Below the pieces are notes generated by a model. That model made no database searches, was not told the origin of the DNA, and worked only from the letters and a program-made list of their open reading frames with translations. DNA of 64,000 bases from Candidatus Hydrogenedentota bacterium (lineage in GTDB: Bacteria > Hydrogenedentota > Hydrogenedentia > Hydrogenedentales > SLHB01): contig JAKPDK010000172.1 of assembly GCA_029552745.1 (NCBI GenBank), forward strand, positions 1 to 64,000. The letters run 5' to 3'. A program made the position numbers and the translations under genes. Of the stretch, positions 35,428-45,761 are shown in pieces. Every line of letters starts with the position of its first letter. Positions within the stretch are counted from its first letter, which is position 1.

Positions 35428-37626
35428 TTGTCGGAATCTCGTGTGATTAATCTTAACAACTCCCAAAAAAGTGCTGTTACTACAACCGGACATCCTACCC
35501 TCGTGCTGGCCGGCGCAGGAACCGGAAAGACGATGGTAATTGTCGAGAGAATTGCTTGGTTGATCCTGGAAAAGGGAGTTGACCCCCGCAACATTCTTGC
35601 CTTAACTTTCACCAACAAAGCTGCAAATGAGATGCGTGAACGGGTGGCACAGCGCCTCGGGGAAAACAGAGTAGGCGCTTGGCTGGGCACCTTTCATTCA
35701 TTTGGTTTGATGGTATTGCGGCGCCATATGGAGACTTTAGGGCGAACCAATGATTTCTCCGTTTTCGATGAAGCTGACCAGCTCGCCCTCATGCGAAAGA
35801 TCGTCGCGGACTTACCACCCAATCTAGCTCGAGTTAGCCACCGAGACGCCCTTGCATGGATAAGCCTTCAAAAACAACGACTTACAACCCCGGAACAAAT
35901 CCACGTGGAAGAAGCCACGGAGGAGGAATCATTTCTGGAGGCATGGAGGCGTTACCGCAGCGCATTGGTAACCTCCAATGGTGTTGATTTCGATGACCTT
36001 CTGGTTTTAACCGTGGAACTCTTTCAAAATCATAAGGACATTCTTGACCGATACCGCCGACGATATACTCACATCCACGTGGATGAATACCAAGACACCA
36101 ACCATGCACAATATGTTATTCTGAAACTTTTAGCAGCCGAGAATCCCAATCTCTTTGTGGTCGGCGACGAGGATCAAAGCATCTACAGTTGGCGGGGCGC
36201 CGAATTAAACAACATCCTGGATTTTTCTAAGGAGTTTCCGCATGCCCAGGTTGTCCGATTGGAACAGAATTATCGAAGTACGGGAAACATCCTGAAAGCC
36301 TCAAATAGCCTTGTTGCCCACAATCAGAAACGCCTCGGGAAAACACTCTGGACCGCTGCGGAAGATGGGGAACCCGTTCTTTTCAAAGAAACGGAAGATA
36401 GCGAAGCCGAAGCCGCGTATGTTGCCGAAGAAATAAGCCGCACTCGTGACCAATTCGGAAGCACGGCGGTCTTGTTCCGCACCAATGGGCAGTCGCGTCT
36501 TGTGGAAGAAGCCCTGAGAACACACAATATTCCCTATGTCGTTATTGGCGGCATACAATTTTACGCCCGAAAAGAGATCAAAGACATTACCGCTTACCTA
36601 CGTCTGATCACCAACCCTCATGATGACGTCGCTTTACGAAGAATCATAAATGTTCCCCCGCGAGGTATTGGAGAAATCACTTTAACCCGACTCGAAGAAT
36701 ATGCGCGAGAAAGAAATTTGTCGTTGCTCGCTGTGTTGCGAGAAGCCGAATCCGATCAGACGTTCAGTTCACGCATGCGGGAAAACTTCACCAATTTCGT
36801 CCACCTCATTGATGACCTGGCGCTCATGGCACGCAATGAACAGAAGGTTAGCCCCATTGTAAAGACGTTATTGGAACGAATCGGGTACCGGGAATACGTG
36901 ATGCGGACAGAAGGTTCTGGCGAACAATCGCGGGTGGATATCGTTGACGAATTTTTCTCGTCATGCGTTCAGAGGGACGATAAAAACCCAAACGGAGGGT
37001 TGGCTTCGTTTCTCCAAGATTTGGCGCTCATGTCCGACTTCGATACTTGGGACACGCAAACGCCTGCTGTAGCGCTCCTCACCTGCCACGCCGCCAAAGG
37101 CCTTGAGTTCGACCAGGTATTCTTGATAGGTTTGGAAGAGGGTTTGTTGCCTCATGCTGCCTCGGCGGATTGCGGCGAGGCGCTGGAGGAAGAGCGCCGG
37201 CTGTGTTATGTTGCCATGACGCGCGCCCGAAAACGCCTTGTCCTCACTGCAGCGCGCAGACGACTTCAATATGGCGATTGGCGCGATTCCGTTAGGTCAC
37301 GATTTGTCCATGAAATTGCGACATGCGGACTACTGAAACAGATTGACGACACTCATGAAACAAGAGACGCTCAGAACCAAGAACCTACAACGGCAAAGCC
37401 ATTCGCTCCCCACCAGGCGCGGAGCGACCGCTTGGCGACGGATATTTGCTCTCAGTTACGGACCGGAGTGCGTGTGCGCCACGCAAAGTTTGGAATGGGG
37501 GTCGTCATGTTCACCAGTGGATCCGGTAAAAACCTCAAGGCGAGAATAAAGTTTGTAAACGGGAAAAGCCGCGATTTCATGGTGAGTTATGCTCCCATCG
37601 ACGTCATTGAAGGAGACGGGCAGTGA
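35428..37626 (+). CDS. UvrD/PcrA-type ATP-dependent DNA helicase
   Basis: This is a superfamily 1A 3'-5' helicase used in repair and in clearing replication or transcription conflicts. Motif I (AGAGTGKT) is near residue 30, with Ia (ALTFTNKAANEMRERV), II (VDEYQDTN), III (GDEDQSIYSWRGA), IV (LEQNYRS), V (THHAAKGLEF-like TCHAAKGLEFDQVFL) and VI (YVAMTRARKRL) all in order. The last 60 residues (TGVRVRHAKFGMGVVM...) match the PcrA C-terminal Tudor-like domain that contacts RNA polymerase. The start is a TTG at 35428, with AGGAA 11 bases upstream; a GTG at 35443 is the alternative. Its stop overlaps the pheA start as GTGA. Confidence 0.94.
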   Translation: MSESRVINLNNSQKSAVTTTGHPTLVLAGAGTGKTMVIVERIAWLILEKGVDPRNILALTFTNKAANEMRERVAQRLGENRVGAWLGTFHSFGLMVLRRHMETLGRTNDFSVFDEADQLALMRKIVADLPPNLARVSHRDALAWISLQKQRLTTPEQIHVEEATEEESFLEAWRRYRSALVTSNGVDFDDLLVLTVELFQNHKDILDRYRRRYTHIHVDEYQDTNHAQYVILKLLAAENPNLFVVGDEDQSIYSWRGAELNNILDFSKEFPHAQVVRLEQNYRSTGNILKASNSLVAHNQKRLGKTLWTAAEDGEPVLFKETEDSEAEAAYVAEEISRTRDQFGSTAVLFRTNGQSRLVEEALRTHNIPYVVIGGIQFYARKEIKDITAYLRLITNPHDDVALRRIINVPPRGIGEITLTRLEEYARERNLSLLAVLREAESDQTFSSRMRENFTNFVHLIDDLALMARNEQKVSPIVKTLLERIGYREYVMRTEGSGEQSRVDIVDEFFSSCVQRDDKNPNGGLASFLQDLALMSDFDTWDTQTPAVALLTCHAAKGLEFDQVFLIGLEEGLLPHAASADCGEALEEERRLCYVAMTRARKRLVLTAARRRLQYGDWRDSVRSRFVHEIATCGLLKQIDDTHETRDAQNQEPTTAKPFAPHQARSDRLATDICSQLRTGVRVRHAKFGMGVVMFTSGSGKNLKARIKFVNGKSRDFMVSYAPIDVIEGDGQ

Positions 37627-38693
37627 ACCTGGATGATCTACGTAAGCGTATCGACGAGTGTGACTTGGAAATTCTCCGTCTGCTCAACGAACGAGCACGT
37701 TGCGCGCTGGAAATTGCCGAGATCAAACGCGTCCAGAATACGGCTTTTTATGTGCCAGAACGTGAAAAGGCTATCTTCGACCGATTACGCAAGTTTAACG
37801 CAGGACCTCTTCCTGATGCCGCCGTGAAAGGAATCTACCGCGAGATCATCAGCGCCGTGCGCGCGTTGGAGCGCCCCGTCAGCATTGCTTTTTTCGGAGC
37901 AAAAGCCACCTTCACCCACATGGCTGCCTTGCGACTTTTCGGTTCTCATGCCGAGTACCACCCGATGCCGACGATTGACGATGTGTTTACAGAAGTCGAG
38001 CGAAAACGCTGCGACTATGGGGTTGTACCCGTAGAAACCGCCAGCGGCGGAGGGGTGAGCGACACGCTCGACCGATTTATTGTCTCCGACTTACACATCG
38101 TGAATGAAATTATGATGCATATTAAGCAGAATCTTCTTTCTAACACCCCGTTCGAGTTGATCAAAAGGGTGTATTCGAAAAGCCAAGGGTTTGTTCAGTG
38201 CAGAAACTGGTTAAAGGCGAATCTTCCAAACGCCGACCAGATTGAAACCAGTAGCACGGCAGAAGCCGCGCAAATTGCCGCAAATGAAGAAGGCGCCGCG
38301 GCGATCGCAAGTGAATTGGCGGCAGAACTGTATAATATTAAAATCTTGGTGCCGGGCATAGAAGATGCCGCAAACAATTTTACGAGGTTTTTCGTAATCG
38401 GACACCAGATGTCGAAACGAACCGGACAAGACAAGACATCTATCCTTTGTGCCATAAAGGATCGACCGGGAGCGTTGTACTCATTACTTAACCCGTTAGC
38501 TTCCCGAGGAATAAACCTGACAAAAATAGAGTCAAGGCCTTCACAAAGAAAGGCTTGGGAATATGTGTTCTTCATTGACATGCTGGGACATGTTGAAGAC
38601 CCTAATCTCAGGGAAGGACTGGAGGAAGTGGCTGCCTTCTGTAAAGAAGTAAAAATATTGGGTTCCTATCCGCGGGGCGAACTGGAAGAGTAA
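37623..38693 (+). CDS. pheA: Bifunctional chorismate mutase / prephenate dehydratase (P-protein)
   Basis: The product converts chorismate through prephenate to phenylpyruvate for Phe synthesis. An AroQ-type chorismate mutase helix bundle comes first (residues 1-85, LRKRIDECDLEILRLLNERA). A prephenate dehydratase domain follows (about 90-270, including VPVETASGGGVSDTLD and NNFTRFFVIG with the conserved Thr-Arg-Phe). The C-terminal ACT domain is regulatory and Phe-sensing (CAIKDRPGALYSLLNPLASRGINLTKIESRP, in parts). It starts with a GTG overlapping the helicase stop, so the two are translationally coupled. Confidence 0.96.
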   Translation: MNLDDLRKRIDECDLEILRLLNERARCALEIAEIKRVQNTAFYVPEREKAIFDRLRKFNAGPLPDAAVKGIYREIISAVRALERPVSIAFFGAKATFTHMAALRLFGSHAEYHPMPTIDDVFTEVERKRCDYGVVPVETASGGGVSDTLDRFIVSDLHIVNEIMMHIKQNLLSNTPFELIKRVYSKSQGFVQCRNWLKANLPNADQIETSSTAEAAQIAANEEGAAAIASELAAELYNIKILVPGIEDAANNFTRFFVIGHQMSKRTGQDKTSILCAIKDRPGALYSLLNPLASRGINLTKIESRPSQRKAWEYVFFIDMLGHVEDPNLREGLEEVAAFCKEVKILGSYPRGELEE

Positions 38694-38747
38694 TTCTCCT
38701 TATGTTCACCCGGAAAACGCACTTTAGTCAATGGAATGGAGGTTACT

Positions 38748-40412
38748 GTGAGTAAGAAAACGGCTGTGATTATAGTGTTTGTTTTGGCCATTGCGGCTGT
38801 TGCCTTCGGTTTCTGGTATCAGTTCATGCCTGCTCGTCTCACCAACGAGACTATCCGCGAGGCCCTTTCGGCGACGGAACGTCTGGAAAAAGAACCTACG
38901 GCGAATCCTCAAGAAGAAGAAAAAGAAGAGGTTCCAACCCCGGGGCCGAATGAAGAAGTGAAGTATTTCCGCGAATTATCCGAACCTCCTACGGACCCCG
39001 CCGGGGGAGTACCGGAAAAGTTCTTAGTCCGTTACCATTGTTCCAATGGCGATTTTGTTGCGGCTTTCTATCGGGATTGGGCGCCCCACGGTGTTGCGCG
39101 ACTATACGAACTAGTCAAAGAAGGCGTTCATAATGAGGCGAGGTTTTATCGTGTGTTGCCTGGATTTGCCGTGCAATGGGGTATCCCAGCAAAACCTAGC
39201 CAGATTGCTAAATGGAAAGAGGCTTTCATCGAGGATGACCCACCGAACAATCAATCCAATGTCCGAGGCAAAATTACATTTGCACAATCCGGCCCCAAGA
39301 CCCGAACTATGCAGCTGTTTGTTAACTTGGGAGACAACTCCAAATCACTGGATTCTAACGGCTTTGTCCCGATCGGCGAGGTAATTCACGGAATATCAAC
39401 GTTGGATTCTATGAACGCCGAATATGCCGAGGAACCCATTAAAAAACTGAAAGAGATCATGACGATGGGCAATCTGTTCCTCGAACAGCAGTATCCAAAC
39501 ATGGACTTCATCAAAAAAGCCTCGTTTGTTGTGGAGTCCGATGCTTCTGACCCACAAGCAAAACCCATTATTGCAAAAAAAGAGACCGTCAAAGCGGGGG
39601 TGTTCGGTGACGCTGTTGTTTCCGCGGATTCCCAAGATGCAGACAAAGAAATCCTCTACTTCCGCGAACGTACAGAGCCTCCAACGGATGCGAAAGGCAA
39701 TCCGCCGGACGTATTCATGGTTCGGTTCAAGACATCAAAAGGTGATTTCGTCGCCAGCTTCACCAAACGTTGGGCACCCCATGGTCACGAACGCATGTAT
39801 CAATTGGTACGAGACAAAGTATTTAATGGTGCCAAGTTCTTCCGAGTTGTGCCCAATTTCGTCGTTCAATTTGGAATACCGGCGAAACCCGATATCGGAG
39901 CTGAGTATCGCGAAGCGCCCATCAAAGATGACCCCGTAATCGAATCAAATACACGCGGCACAATCTCCTTTGCGGCTGCCGGTCCAAATACGCGAACGAT
40001 GCAAATCTTCATTAACTACGGCAACAACTCCCGTCTCGATAACATGGGGTTTTCTCCAATTGGCAAAGTGAATTATGGGATGGAAGTTGTGGATGCGCTA
40101 AATTCGCAATATGGTGAACAGCCCGCGCGGTATCAGCGAGAAATCATGATGCGAGGAAATGAATTCCTGGACGAACGTTTCCCCGGCCTTGACTACATTA
40201 AGGAAGCAGTTTTCGTCGATTTGTCTACACCCAAAGATCCCGAAGCAAAACCGTTGGTATTTAAGTCTTCCGTCGCTCTGGAAGTGCTGACTCCCAAAGA
40301 AAAGGAAGCGAAGGAACAGGCTGAAAAGGATGCCGAGTCTCAGAAACAGACCGAAAGCACGAATAATCAAGAGCCGCAGAATCAACAGCAGGGATCAGAG
40401 ACAACACCCTAG
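38748..40412 (+). CDS. Exported protein with two cyclophilin-type peptidyl-prolyl isomerase domains
   Basis: An N-terminal membrane or signal segment (TAVIIVFVLAIAAVAFGFWY) and a Glu/Pro-rich linker precede two cyclophilin domains (about 85-255 and 305-475). Both keep the active-site region: ARFYRVLPGFAVQWG and AKFFRVVPNFVVQFG, then RTMQLFVN / RTMQIFIN, and GFVPIGEV / GFSPIGKV. Each is followed by the same NLFLEQQYP/NEFLDERFP helix, which shows an internal duplication. A Gln/Asn/Glu-rich tail ends the protein. The GTG at 38748 is chosen for GGAGG 5 bases upstream; an ATG four codons earlier overlaps that site. It probably folds exported proteins in the periplasm. Confidence 0.9.
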   Translation: MSKKTAVIIVFVLAIAAVAFGFWYQFMPARLTNETIREALSATERLEKEPTANPQEEEKEEVPTPGPNEEVKYFRELSEPPTDPAGGVPEKFLVRYHCSNGDFVAAFYRDWAPHGVARLYELVKEGVHNEARFYRVLPGFAVQWGIPAKPSQIAKWKEAFIEDDPPNNQSNVRGKITFAQSGPKTRTMQLFVNLGDNSKSLDSNGFVPIGEVIHGISTLDSMNAEYAEEPIKKLKEIMTMGNLFLEQQYPNMDFIKKASFVVESDASDPQAKPIIAKKETVKAGVFGDAVVSADSQDADKEILYFRERTEPPTDAKGNPPDVFMVRFKTSKGDFVASFTKRWAPHGHERMYQLVRDKVFNGAKFFRVVPNFVVQFGIPAKPDIGAEYREAPIKDDPVIESNTRGTISFAAAGPNTRTMQIFINYGNNSRLDNMGFSPIGKVNYGMEVVDALNSQYGEQPARYQREIMMRGNEFLDERFPGLDYIKEAVFVDLSTPKDPEAKPLVFKSSVALEVLTPKEKEAKEQAEKDAESQKQTESTNNQEPQNQQQGSETTP

Positions 40413-40441
40413 CTACAGGTAGCGGCAAGAAACACGCCCGC

Positions 40442-42253
40442 TTAACGTAACGCCGCGGGAATCAGGCTGCGGAAATAGGAAATCGGCTTTTCGCCTTTCT
40501 CTGGTTCAAAAGCGATTCCAAGCTCGTTCAAAAGCACACCTTCGGCAAGGCGAAGGTCGACTAGAGCTTTTTCGTATGCAATGATTGACTGGGTCTCTTG
40601 TACTTGCGCCACGGTTAAGTCGCTTTGCACCCGCAGTACTTCGAAACTAGACGTCATTCCCAGCTTGAGCCGCTGCTCTTCCGCCGCCACATTTGTTTCC
40701 TGAAGGGCACGCGCTTGACGGTTGCTCTCCACGAGGATGCGTGTGGTAGCCACATTTCGCAAAGCGACACGAAGGCTCAACATGATGTCCTGTTTCACTT
40801 TCTCCAGCCGTTGCTCTGCCTCCCTCTTTTCCAGCAACGCACGATGATACGCACCCCGCGCCGCACGGTTCCCAATGGGAACCGAGCCTTGAACACCAAC
40901 CGTATATGAGTTATCTCGTCGCTCTTGGACCCCCTCGAAGACATCGGAGGGATAATGTCCTCGCCCTCCCTGACTAACGCTACCCTGAACATCCAACCGC
41001 GGCAAAAGATTGTTTTCTGCCCGTGCTAGTTCAATTTCCGCCTGTTGGATGGCCAATTGCGCTGAATGTATCTCGGGACGGTTTTCCAAAGCCAACGCAA
41101 GGCTCTTTTCCTCGTCTAATTCCACATCCCGAAGCGTCGGCTGATCCGTAGGGATGATGTTCACCGGAGAAAGCACGTCTTGGGCGCGCAAATTCATGAG
41201 ATTTTTCAAGGCATCCGCCGCGTTACGGGCTTGGGTCCGCGCTGAAATGAGGTCGCTTTGTCTGGAGGCAACCCCAGCTTTGGCTTGCGTCACATCAAGT
41301 GCCGAAGCCATTTGCAACGCATACCGCTTCTCGTTTACATCCAGCAAACGCTCTGCACTGGCGAGGGCTTCTTCACGCACCCGCACCCCTTCTACAGCGC
41401 CGACCAGGTCCCAGTATGCCTTGATAACATCTGCCAAGGTGGTCATCACTTGGCCGCGCAACTGGTCTTCGGCTTGCAAGCGTGCCGTTTTCGCCCGCCG
41501 AATATAAGCCAGATTCGCCGAGGGACCCATGCCCCGCAACAACGGTTGGGAAAGAGTCAATGTTAACCCACCGCTCCATTCTTCAATGAATCGGTTGTAG
41601 GTCGTTTCCTCTTTACTCATGTTCAGAGTGACGTTGTAGACAGTCCCCCAGCCTAGTTTTCCGCTAATAGAGGTATCTCCCGACGTACGGTACAAGTCCA
41701 GTGTACTCACACCGCCGTACGTTCTTATTTCAGAAGAGGTCTGCTGCTGGGCTCGGATGTAGGTGGCACTGCCCGACAAAACAGGGTCAAATTCCCCGCG
41801 AGCCGTCATGATGTCCGCTTCTGCCTTCTGCGGGAGAAACTGGGCGATCTCGATGTCTTGGTTACGCTCAAGAGCCAAATCAATGCACTCGCGTAACGAC
41901 ATGCGCAACGTTTCACGTTTTTCTTCTTGTCGAACGGCTTCGTAAAGCTTCTCCAGGTGCACCGTGTCAAAGCGCAAGCGCAATTGAGTGTCTTCGTCTC
42001 TTTCGGGCAGAACGCTTTTTGACGGGTCGGCTTGTTCTGTAACAGAGGAAACTTCCGGCGAAGCCGGCTCCTGAAGTGTCTCCTGACTTGTTGCCTCCGG
42101 CGAAGGTTGAGACGAAAGCGGTACCTGTTCTGAAACAGACTCCGCAGGTGACAGCACCTTTTTGTCTTCTGAAAAAACGAGTCCGCTCGCGCAGAGAATC
42201 AGCCAACCCCAAAAGAGCACTCCTTTTAAACACCTGTTAGCGGATAAAGTCAC
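40442..42253 (-). CDS. TolC-family outer-membrane channel protein
   Basis: This 603-aa protein has a signal peptide (GVLFWGWLILCASGLVFS) and a Ser/Pro/Glu-rich spacer of about 90 residues. The outer-membrane efflux protein fold is repeated twice: helix pairs rich in Ala, Glu and Arg (RRAKTARLQAEDQLRG; RPEIHSAQLAIQQAEIELARAENNLLPRLDVQGSVSQGG in parts) with beta segments such as LSQPLLRGMGPSANLAY. The start is the GTG at 42253, with AAGGA 8 bases upstream. No inner-membrane pump or adaptor genes are next to it, so the transported substrate is unknown. It supports a double-membrane cell. Confidence 0.92.
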   Translation of the reverse strand: MTLSANRCLKGVLFWGWLILCASGLVFSEDKKVLSPAESVSEQVPLSSQPSPEATSQETLQEPASPEVSSVTEQADPSKSVLPERDEDTQLRLRFDTVHLEKLYEAVRQEEKRETLRMSLRECIDLALERNQDIEIAQFLPQKAEADIMTARGEFDPVLSGSATYIRAQQQTSSEIRTYGGVSTLDLYRTSGDTSISGKLGWGTVYNVTLNMSKEETTYNRFIEEWSGGLTLTLSQPLLRGMGPSANLAYIRRAKTARLQAEDQLRGQVMTTLADVIKAYWDLVGAVEGVRVREEALASAERLLDVNEKRYALQMASALDVTQAKAGVASRQSDLISARTQARNAADALKNLMNLRAQDVLSPVNIIPTDQPTLRDVELDEEKSLALALENRPEIHSAQLAIQQAEIELARAENNLLPRLDVQGSVSQGGRGHYPSDVFEGVQERRDNSYTVGVQGSVPIGNRAARGAYHRALLEKREAEQRLEKVKQDIMLSLRVALRNVATTRILVESNRQARALQETNVAAEEQRLKLGMTSSFEVLRVQSDLTVAQVQETQSIIAYEKALVDLRLAEGVLLNELGIAFEPEKGEKPISYFRSLIPAALR

Positions 42254-42422
42254 TGATGTGTTCCTTATATTGAAACCCTGTAAACAGAATTACCGACCTC
42301 AAACACCCAAGAAAGAAGATAGGTTTTCTAAGACAATGGTCAGTCATGTGAGTGTACTACCGTGCTCAAAACGAGTCAAACCGAGCTACTCCACCTTACA
42401 TATTCTGCCGAAAAAGGTCCTG

Positions 42423-42450
42423 TTGCCCCTTACGAAATTAGGCGTATAAT
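42423..42450 (+). promoter_or_regulatory. Sigma-70 type promoter upstream of the URO-D-like gene
   Basis: TTGCCC (42423-42428) and a perfect TATAAT (42445-42450) are 16 bases apart. Transcription would start near 42457, leaving about 70 bases of leader. Confidence 0.6.
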
Positions 42451-42527
42451 AAAGACATCAAATCGTCTTCTCTAAGACATGTCGGGGAGAAAAACTAGAA
42501 AACAACCAAAGCGACAAAGGATTCAAC

Positions 42528-43625
42528 ATGACATCAAAGGAACGGGTGACCAGAGCCTTGCGCCGGTTGCCGGTAGACCGCGTGCCCGTATTCATGTGGT
42601 TTCATCCCTCGACCACACGCCGACTTGCCCAATTGCTCCAAATCCCGCCAACCTATGTTGGTGAAGCTGTAGGAAATGACATTCGTCAGACCTGGGTGAA
42701 CAACAACTATGCCATGGAAGGCATCGTCCACGAAAATGAGGGTGATACTCACACCGATTTCTGGGGCATACGGTGGGTGAAAGAAGGCGAATTCAATCAG
42801 ATAGCTTCCTTCCCTTTAGCTGAAATCAGTCCAGAGGAATTGCTCCACTATAGCTTTCCCACAGATCGCGTCGATTTTCTCGTACGACTTATGGAACCCG
42901 TTGTTACCGCAGCAAGAGACTACTTCATCGGGGTCGACGTCTCGCCGTGCGTTTTCGAAATGTACTGGCGACTACGCGGAATGGATCGAGCCTTGCTCGA
43001 CATGGCGGAATACCCCGAAATTGCCGCCGCCTTCTTCGAACGCTGTGCGGATTTCGCGGCAACACTAGCAGACGAAACTATTAAAAGGTACCCGATAGAC
43101 TGGCTATGGACCGGCGACGATGTTGCCGGACAACGAGGGCTTATTATGAGTCCGCAACAATGGCGAGACCTTATCAAACCGCACTTACAGCGCGTAGTAC
43201 AAGAAGGCAAACGACGCGGGCTACCCGTCGCTTATCATTGTTGTGGCGCACTGCGTGAGATCATTCCTGACCTCATCGAAATCGGTGTTGACGTTTTGAA
43301 CCCCGTTCAATGTCTATGCCCGGGCATGGATCCGGTGGAACTGAAACGCGAGTTTGGCAAGCAACTCACTTTCATGGGAGGCGTTGACACCCAACGACTT
43401 CTACCCGAAGCCACAGCCGAAGAAGTCCGCCGCGCCACAATGGAACTTGTCGAAAAAATGACCTCGGACGGCGGCGGATATATCCTGGCTGCAACACACA
43501 CGGTGCCACCCGAAACACCTGATTCGAATATCTTCGCCCTTTTTGAGGGAGCTGGAATAAGCCAAGAGGAAATCTTTGATAAGGCAGCACAGATTCGCCA
43601 AAAGCTTTCAAGAACGGATTGCTAG
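42528..43625 (+). CDS. Uroporphyrinogen decarboxylase (URO-D) family protein, probably a methyltransferase-type paralogue
   Basis: This 365-aa URO-D fold protein opens MTSKERVTRALRRLPVDRVPV, with Val-Pro-Val and Met-Trp-Phe in the region where true HemE has its conserved Arg-Gln-Ala-Gly-Arg substrate motif. Later blocks include VAYHCCGALREIIPDLIEIGVDVLNPVQ and TFMGGVDTQRLLP. The Cys-Cys and His positions fit zinc-dependent methyltransferases (MtaA/CmuA-like) better than the decarboxylase. It stands alone behind its own promoter, 8 kb from the hem operon. The ATG at 42528 has AAGGA upstream. The methyl donor and acceptor are unknown. Confidence 0.8.
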   Translation: MTSKERVTRALRRLPVDRVPVFMWFHPSTTRRLAQLLQIPPTYVGEAVGNDIRQTWVNNNYAMEGIVHENEGDTHTDFWGIRWVKEGEFNQIASFPLAEISPEELLHYSFPTDRVDFLVRLMEPVVTAARDYFIGVDVSPCVFEMYWRLRGMDRALLDMAEYPEIAAAFFERCADFAATLADETIKRYPIDWLWTGDDVAGQRGLIMSPQQWRDLIKPHLQRVVQEGKRRGLPVAYHCCGALREIIPDLIEIGVDVLNPVQCLCPGMDPVELKREFGKQLTFMGGVDTQRLLPEATAEEVRRATMELVEKMTSDGGGYILAATHTVPPETPDSNIFALFEGAGISQEEIFDKAAQIRQKLSRTDC

Positions 43626-43659
43626 ACGTTCGTGCATAAGTTCCCAAATGACCCCATAG

Positions 43660-43688
43660 TGCACATCTGTCTTCCATCGTGATAAAAT
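43660..43688 (+). promoter_or_regulatory. Possible extended -10 promoter for relA/spoT-uvrB
   Basis: TGATAAAAT (extended -10, with TAAAAT at 43683-43688) is preceded at 17 bases by TGCACA, a 4-of-6 match to the -35 consensus. Transcription would start about 45 bases before the ATG. Confidence 0.4.
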
Positions 43689-43739
43689 TACAAAAAGGGG
43701 TTTCGTCGTTTCCGACCGCTAAGGGCGGAGGCGAATATC

Positions 43740-45761
43740 ATGCGTACAGAATTTGCAAAGTTACTGAAACTCATCCGCAAACAATTCCCAAATGCGGATC
43801 TCGATATAGTGCGCCGGGCGTACCGTGTCGCCAACGAAGCGCACCGCGGGCAAATGCGCCTTTCGGGCGACCCTTATGTTCTCCATTGCATCGAAGTCAC
43901 TCGGATTCTGGCCCAACTTGGCCTGGATTTGACCACCTTGGCTGCCGCCTTGCTCCACGACGTTCTTGAAGACACCGCCGTCACGCGGGAACAACTCCGC
44001 GAACAATTTGGCGACGAAGTGGCCAACCTGGTGGAGGGCGTCACCAAGATCGGAGCATTGAACTTCCCCTCCGAAATAACCAGTCAAGAACAAAAACAAG
44101 CCATCAATTTACGCAAAATGCTGGTTGCCACCGCGCAAGATGTCCGCGTTATTCTCATAAAACTTGCCGACCGGTTACATAACATGCGGACTATTGAGTA
44201 TCTCCCTCGTGAGAATATCATCCGCATCTCCCGTGAGACGCTTGATATCTATGCTCCGCTGGCGCACCGGTTGGGTATTGCCCGGTGGAAATGGGAACTC
44301 GAAGACCATGCTTTTCACCAACTTCACCCGGCAGAGTATAAAGAAATGGCGGCGCTTGTTGCGATGAAACGGCGAGAACGTGAGGCCTGGTTAGAAGAAA
44401 CTTGCCGTTTCCTCGAAGAACGTCTTGCAGAAGCCGAAGTGAACGCCAGAGTAATCGGACGTCCCAAACACCTTTACAGTATCTATCAAAAAATGGTGCA
44501 GCAAGGGCGCGATTTCGACCAAGTCATGGACGTTCTGGCGGTACGGATCATTACCCAAACAGTCAATGAATGTTATAACGCGCTTGGCGTTGTTCATCAT
44601 TTGTGGCCCCCGGTGCCGGGTAGATTCAAAGATTACATCGCGATGCCCAAAGTGAATATGTATCAATCGATTCACACGACGGTGATGCGGGAGAACGGCA
44701 GGCCGCTCGAGGTCCAAATACGTACAGAGGAAATGGACCGAACAGCGCGAGAAGGTATCGCAGCTCATTGGCTTTACAAGGAAGGCGCCGGAAAACAAGA
44801 TCCCAAACTGGAAACGCAGCTCAAATGGTTGCGCCAAATGTTTGAATGGCTTAAGGATGCACAGAATCCTGAGGACTTGGTAGACAGTGTACGCCGGGAC
44901 ATGCACGATGCCGACGTCTACGTGTTCACACCGAAAGGCGAGGTGAAAGAATTGCCAAACGGGGCAACGCCGCTCGATTTCGCTTATGCTATCCATTCCG
45001 ATATAGGACATCACTGCATCGGCGCCCGAGTCAATGGGAGGATGGTGCCCCTGCGGTACAACCTGCAGACGGGCGATGTCGTCGAGATTCTCACATCCAA
45101 AAACCAACACCCGCATCTGGATTGGCTCGAAATCGTCGTCACAGGAAAGGCACGCACACGCATACGACAAAAACTGCGCGAGATCGGCGAACTGGAGCCA
45201 CTGGACAGCCAAATCAGAAGACACGTTGCGGACCTCGTACAACCCCAGCCCAAACCTCAGGTGTTCCACGAAGTTGACGACGCTACCCGATTAAAAATGA
45301 TTCGCGTCGACGGCAAGAAAGGAATCGCCGTGGCGTTTGCAAAGTGCTGCAATCCTATGCCTGGACATCCCATCCTCGGATATGCTACGAAAGCTACCGG
45401 TATTACCATTCATCGCGCGGACTGCCGAAATTTTTCGAGTTCCAAACGCAATCCTGATCGCATCCTAGGTGCCACGTGGGCAGGTGATGACCATCTCGAG
45501 TTTGGCATGCGGGTTACTGCCGCTCAACGTCCCAATATGCTGGCGGATATCACAAATTCTCTCCGACCCATGAATATCAGCATTACACGGGCACAGTACC
45601 TGCCTGGAGAGAACGGAGACTGTCATTTCGAATTCGTGTTCGAAACCGCGGACAAGGAGAGCGTAGAACACGTCCGGCGAACGATTCGAACGGTCGTGGG
45701 TGTCAAAAACGCCGTCGTGGTGCCTCCCGACCGATTGTCTGAAAGCTCTACAAAGACATGA
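43740..45761 (+). CDS. Bifunctional (p)ppGpp synthetase/hydrolase, RelA/SpoT family
   Basis: This 673-aa stringent-response enzyme makes and breaks (p)ppGpp. The N-terminal HD hydrolase domain keeps its metal residues ([30 protein letters not shown]), so hydrolysis is expected. The synthetase domain follows ([28 protein letters not shown]). A TGS domain ([27 protein letters not shown], in parts), a zinc-finger/helical linker with the conserved AKCCNPMPG, and a C-terminal ACT domain complete it. It appears to be a single Rel-type enzyme. Its stop overlaps the uvrB start as ATGA, an unusual partner and probable co-translation. Confidence 0.95.
   Translation: MRTEFAKLLKLIRKQFPNADLDIVRRAYRVANEAHRGQMRLSGDPYVLHCIEVTRILAQLGLDLTTLAAALLHDVLEDTAVTREQLREQFGDEVANLVEGVTKIGALNFPSEITSQEQKQAINLRKMLVATAQDVRVILIKLADRLHNMRTIEYLPRENIIRISRETLDIYAPLAHRLGIARWKWELEDHAFHQLHPAEYKEMAALVAMKRREREAWLEETCRFLEERLAEAEVNARVIGRPKHLYSIYQKMVQQGRDFDQVMDVLAVRIITQTVNECYNALGVVHHLWPPVPGRFKDYIAMPKVNMYQSIHTTVMRENGRPLEVQIRTEEMDRTAREGIAAHWLYKEGAGKQDPKLETQLKWLRQMFEWLKDAQNPEDLVDSVRRDMHDADVYVFTPKGEVKELPNGATPLDFAYAIHSDIGHHCIGARVNGRMVPLRYNLQTGDVVEILTSKNQHPHLDWLEIVVTGKARTRIRQKLREIGELEPLDSQIRRHVADLVQPQPKPQVFHEVDDATRLKMIRVDGKKGIAVAFAKCCNPMPGHPILGYATKATGITIHRADCRNFSSSKRNPDRILGATWAGDDHLEFGMRVTAAQRPNMLADITNSLRPMNISITRAQYLPGENGDCHFEFVFETADKESVEHVRRTIRTVVGVKNAVVVPPDRLSESSTKT

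Noticed and set aside
42528-43625. Calling the URO-D family gene hemE
   Set aside because: The usual substrate-binding motif is missing, zinc-methyltransferase-like cysteines are present, and the gene lies outside the hem operon.
44391-45269. Long antisense ORF of 292 codons within relA/spoT, and similar long antisense frames elsewhere
   Set aside because: They lie opposite strongly conserved genes and their peptides show no domain or sensible composition; they are shadows of the codon usage.
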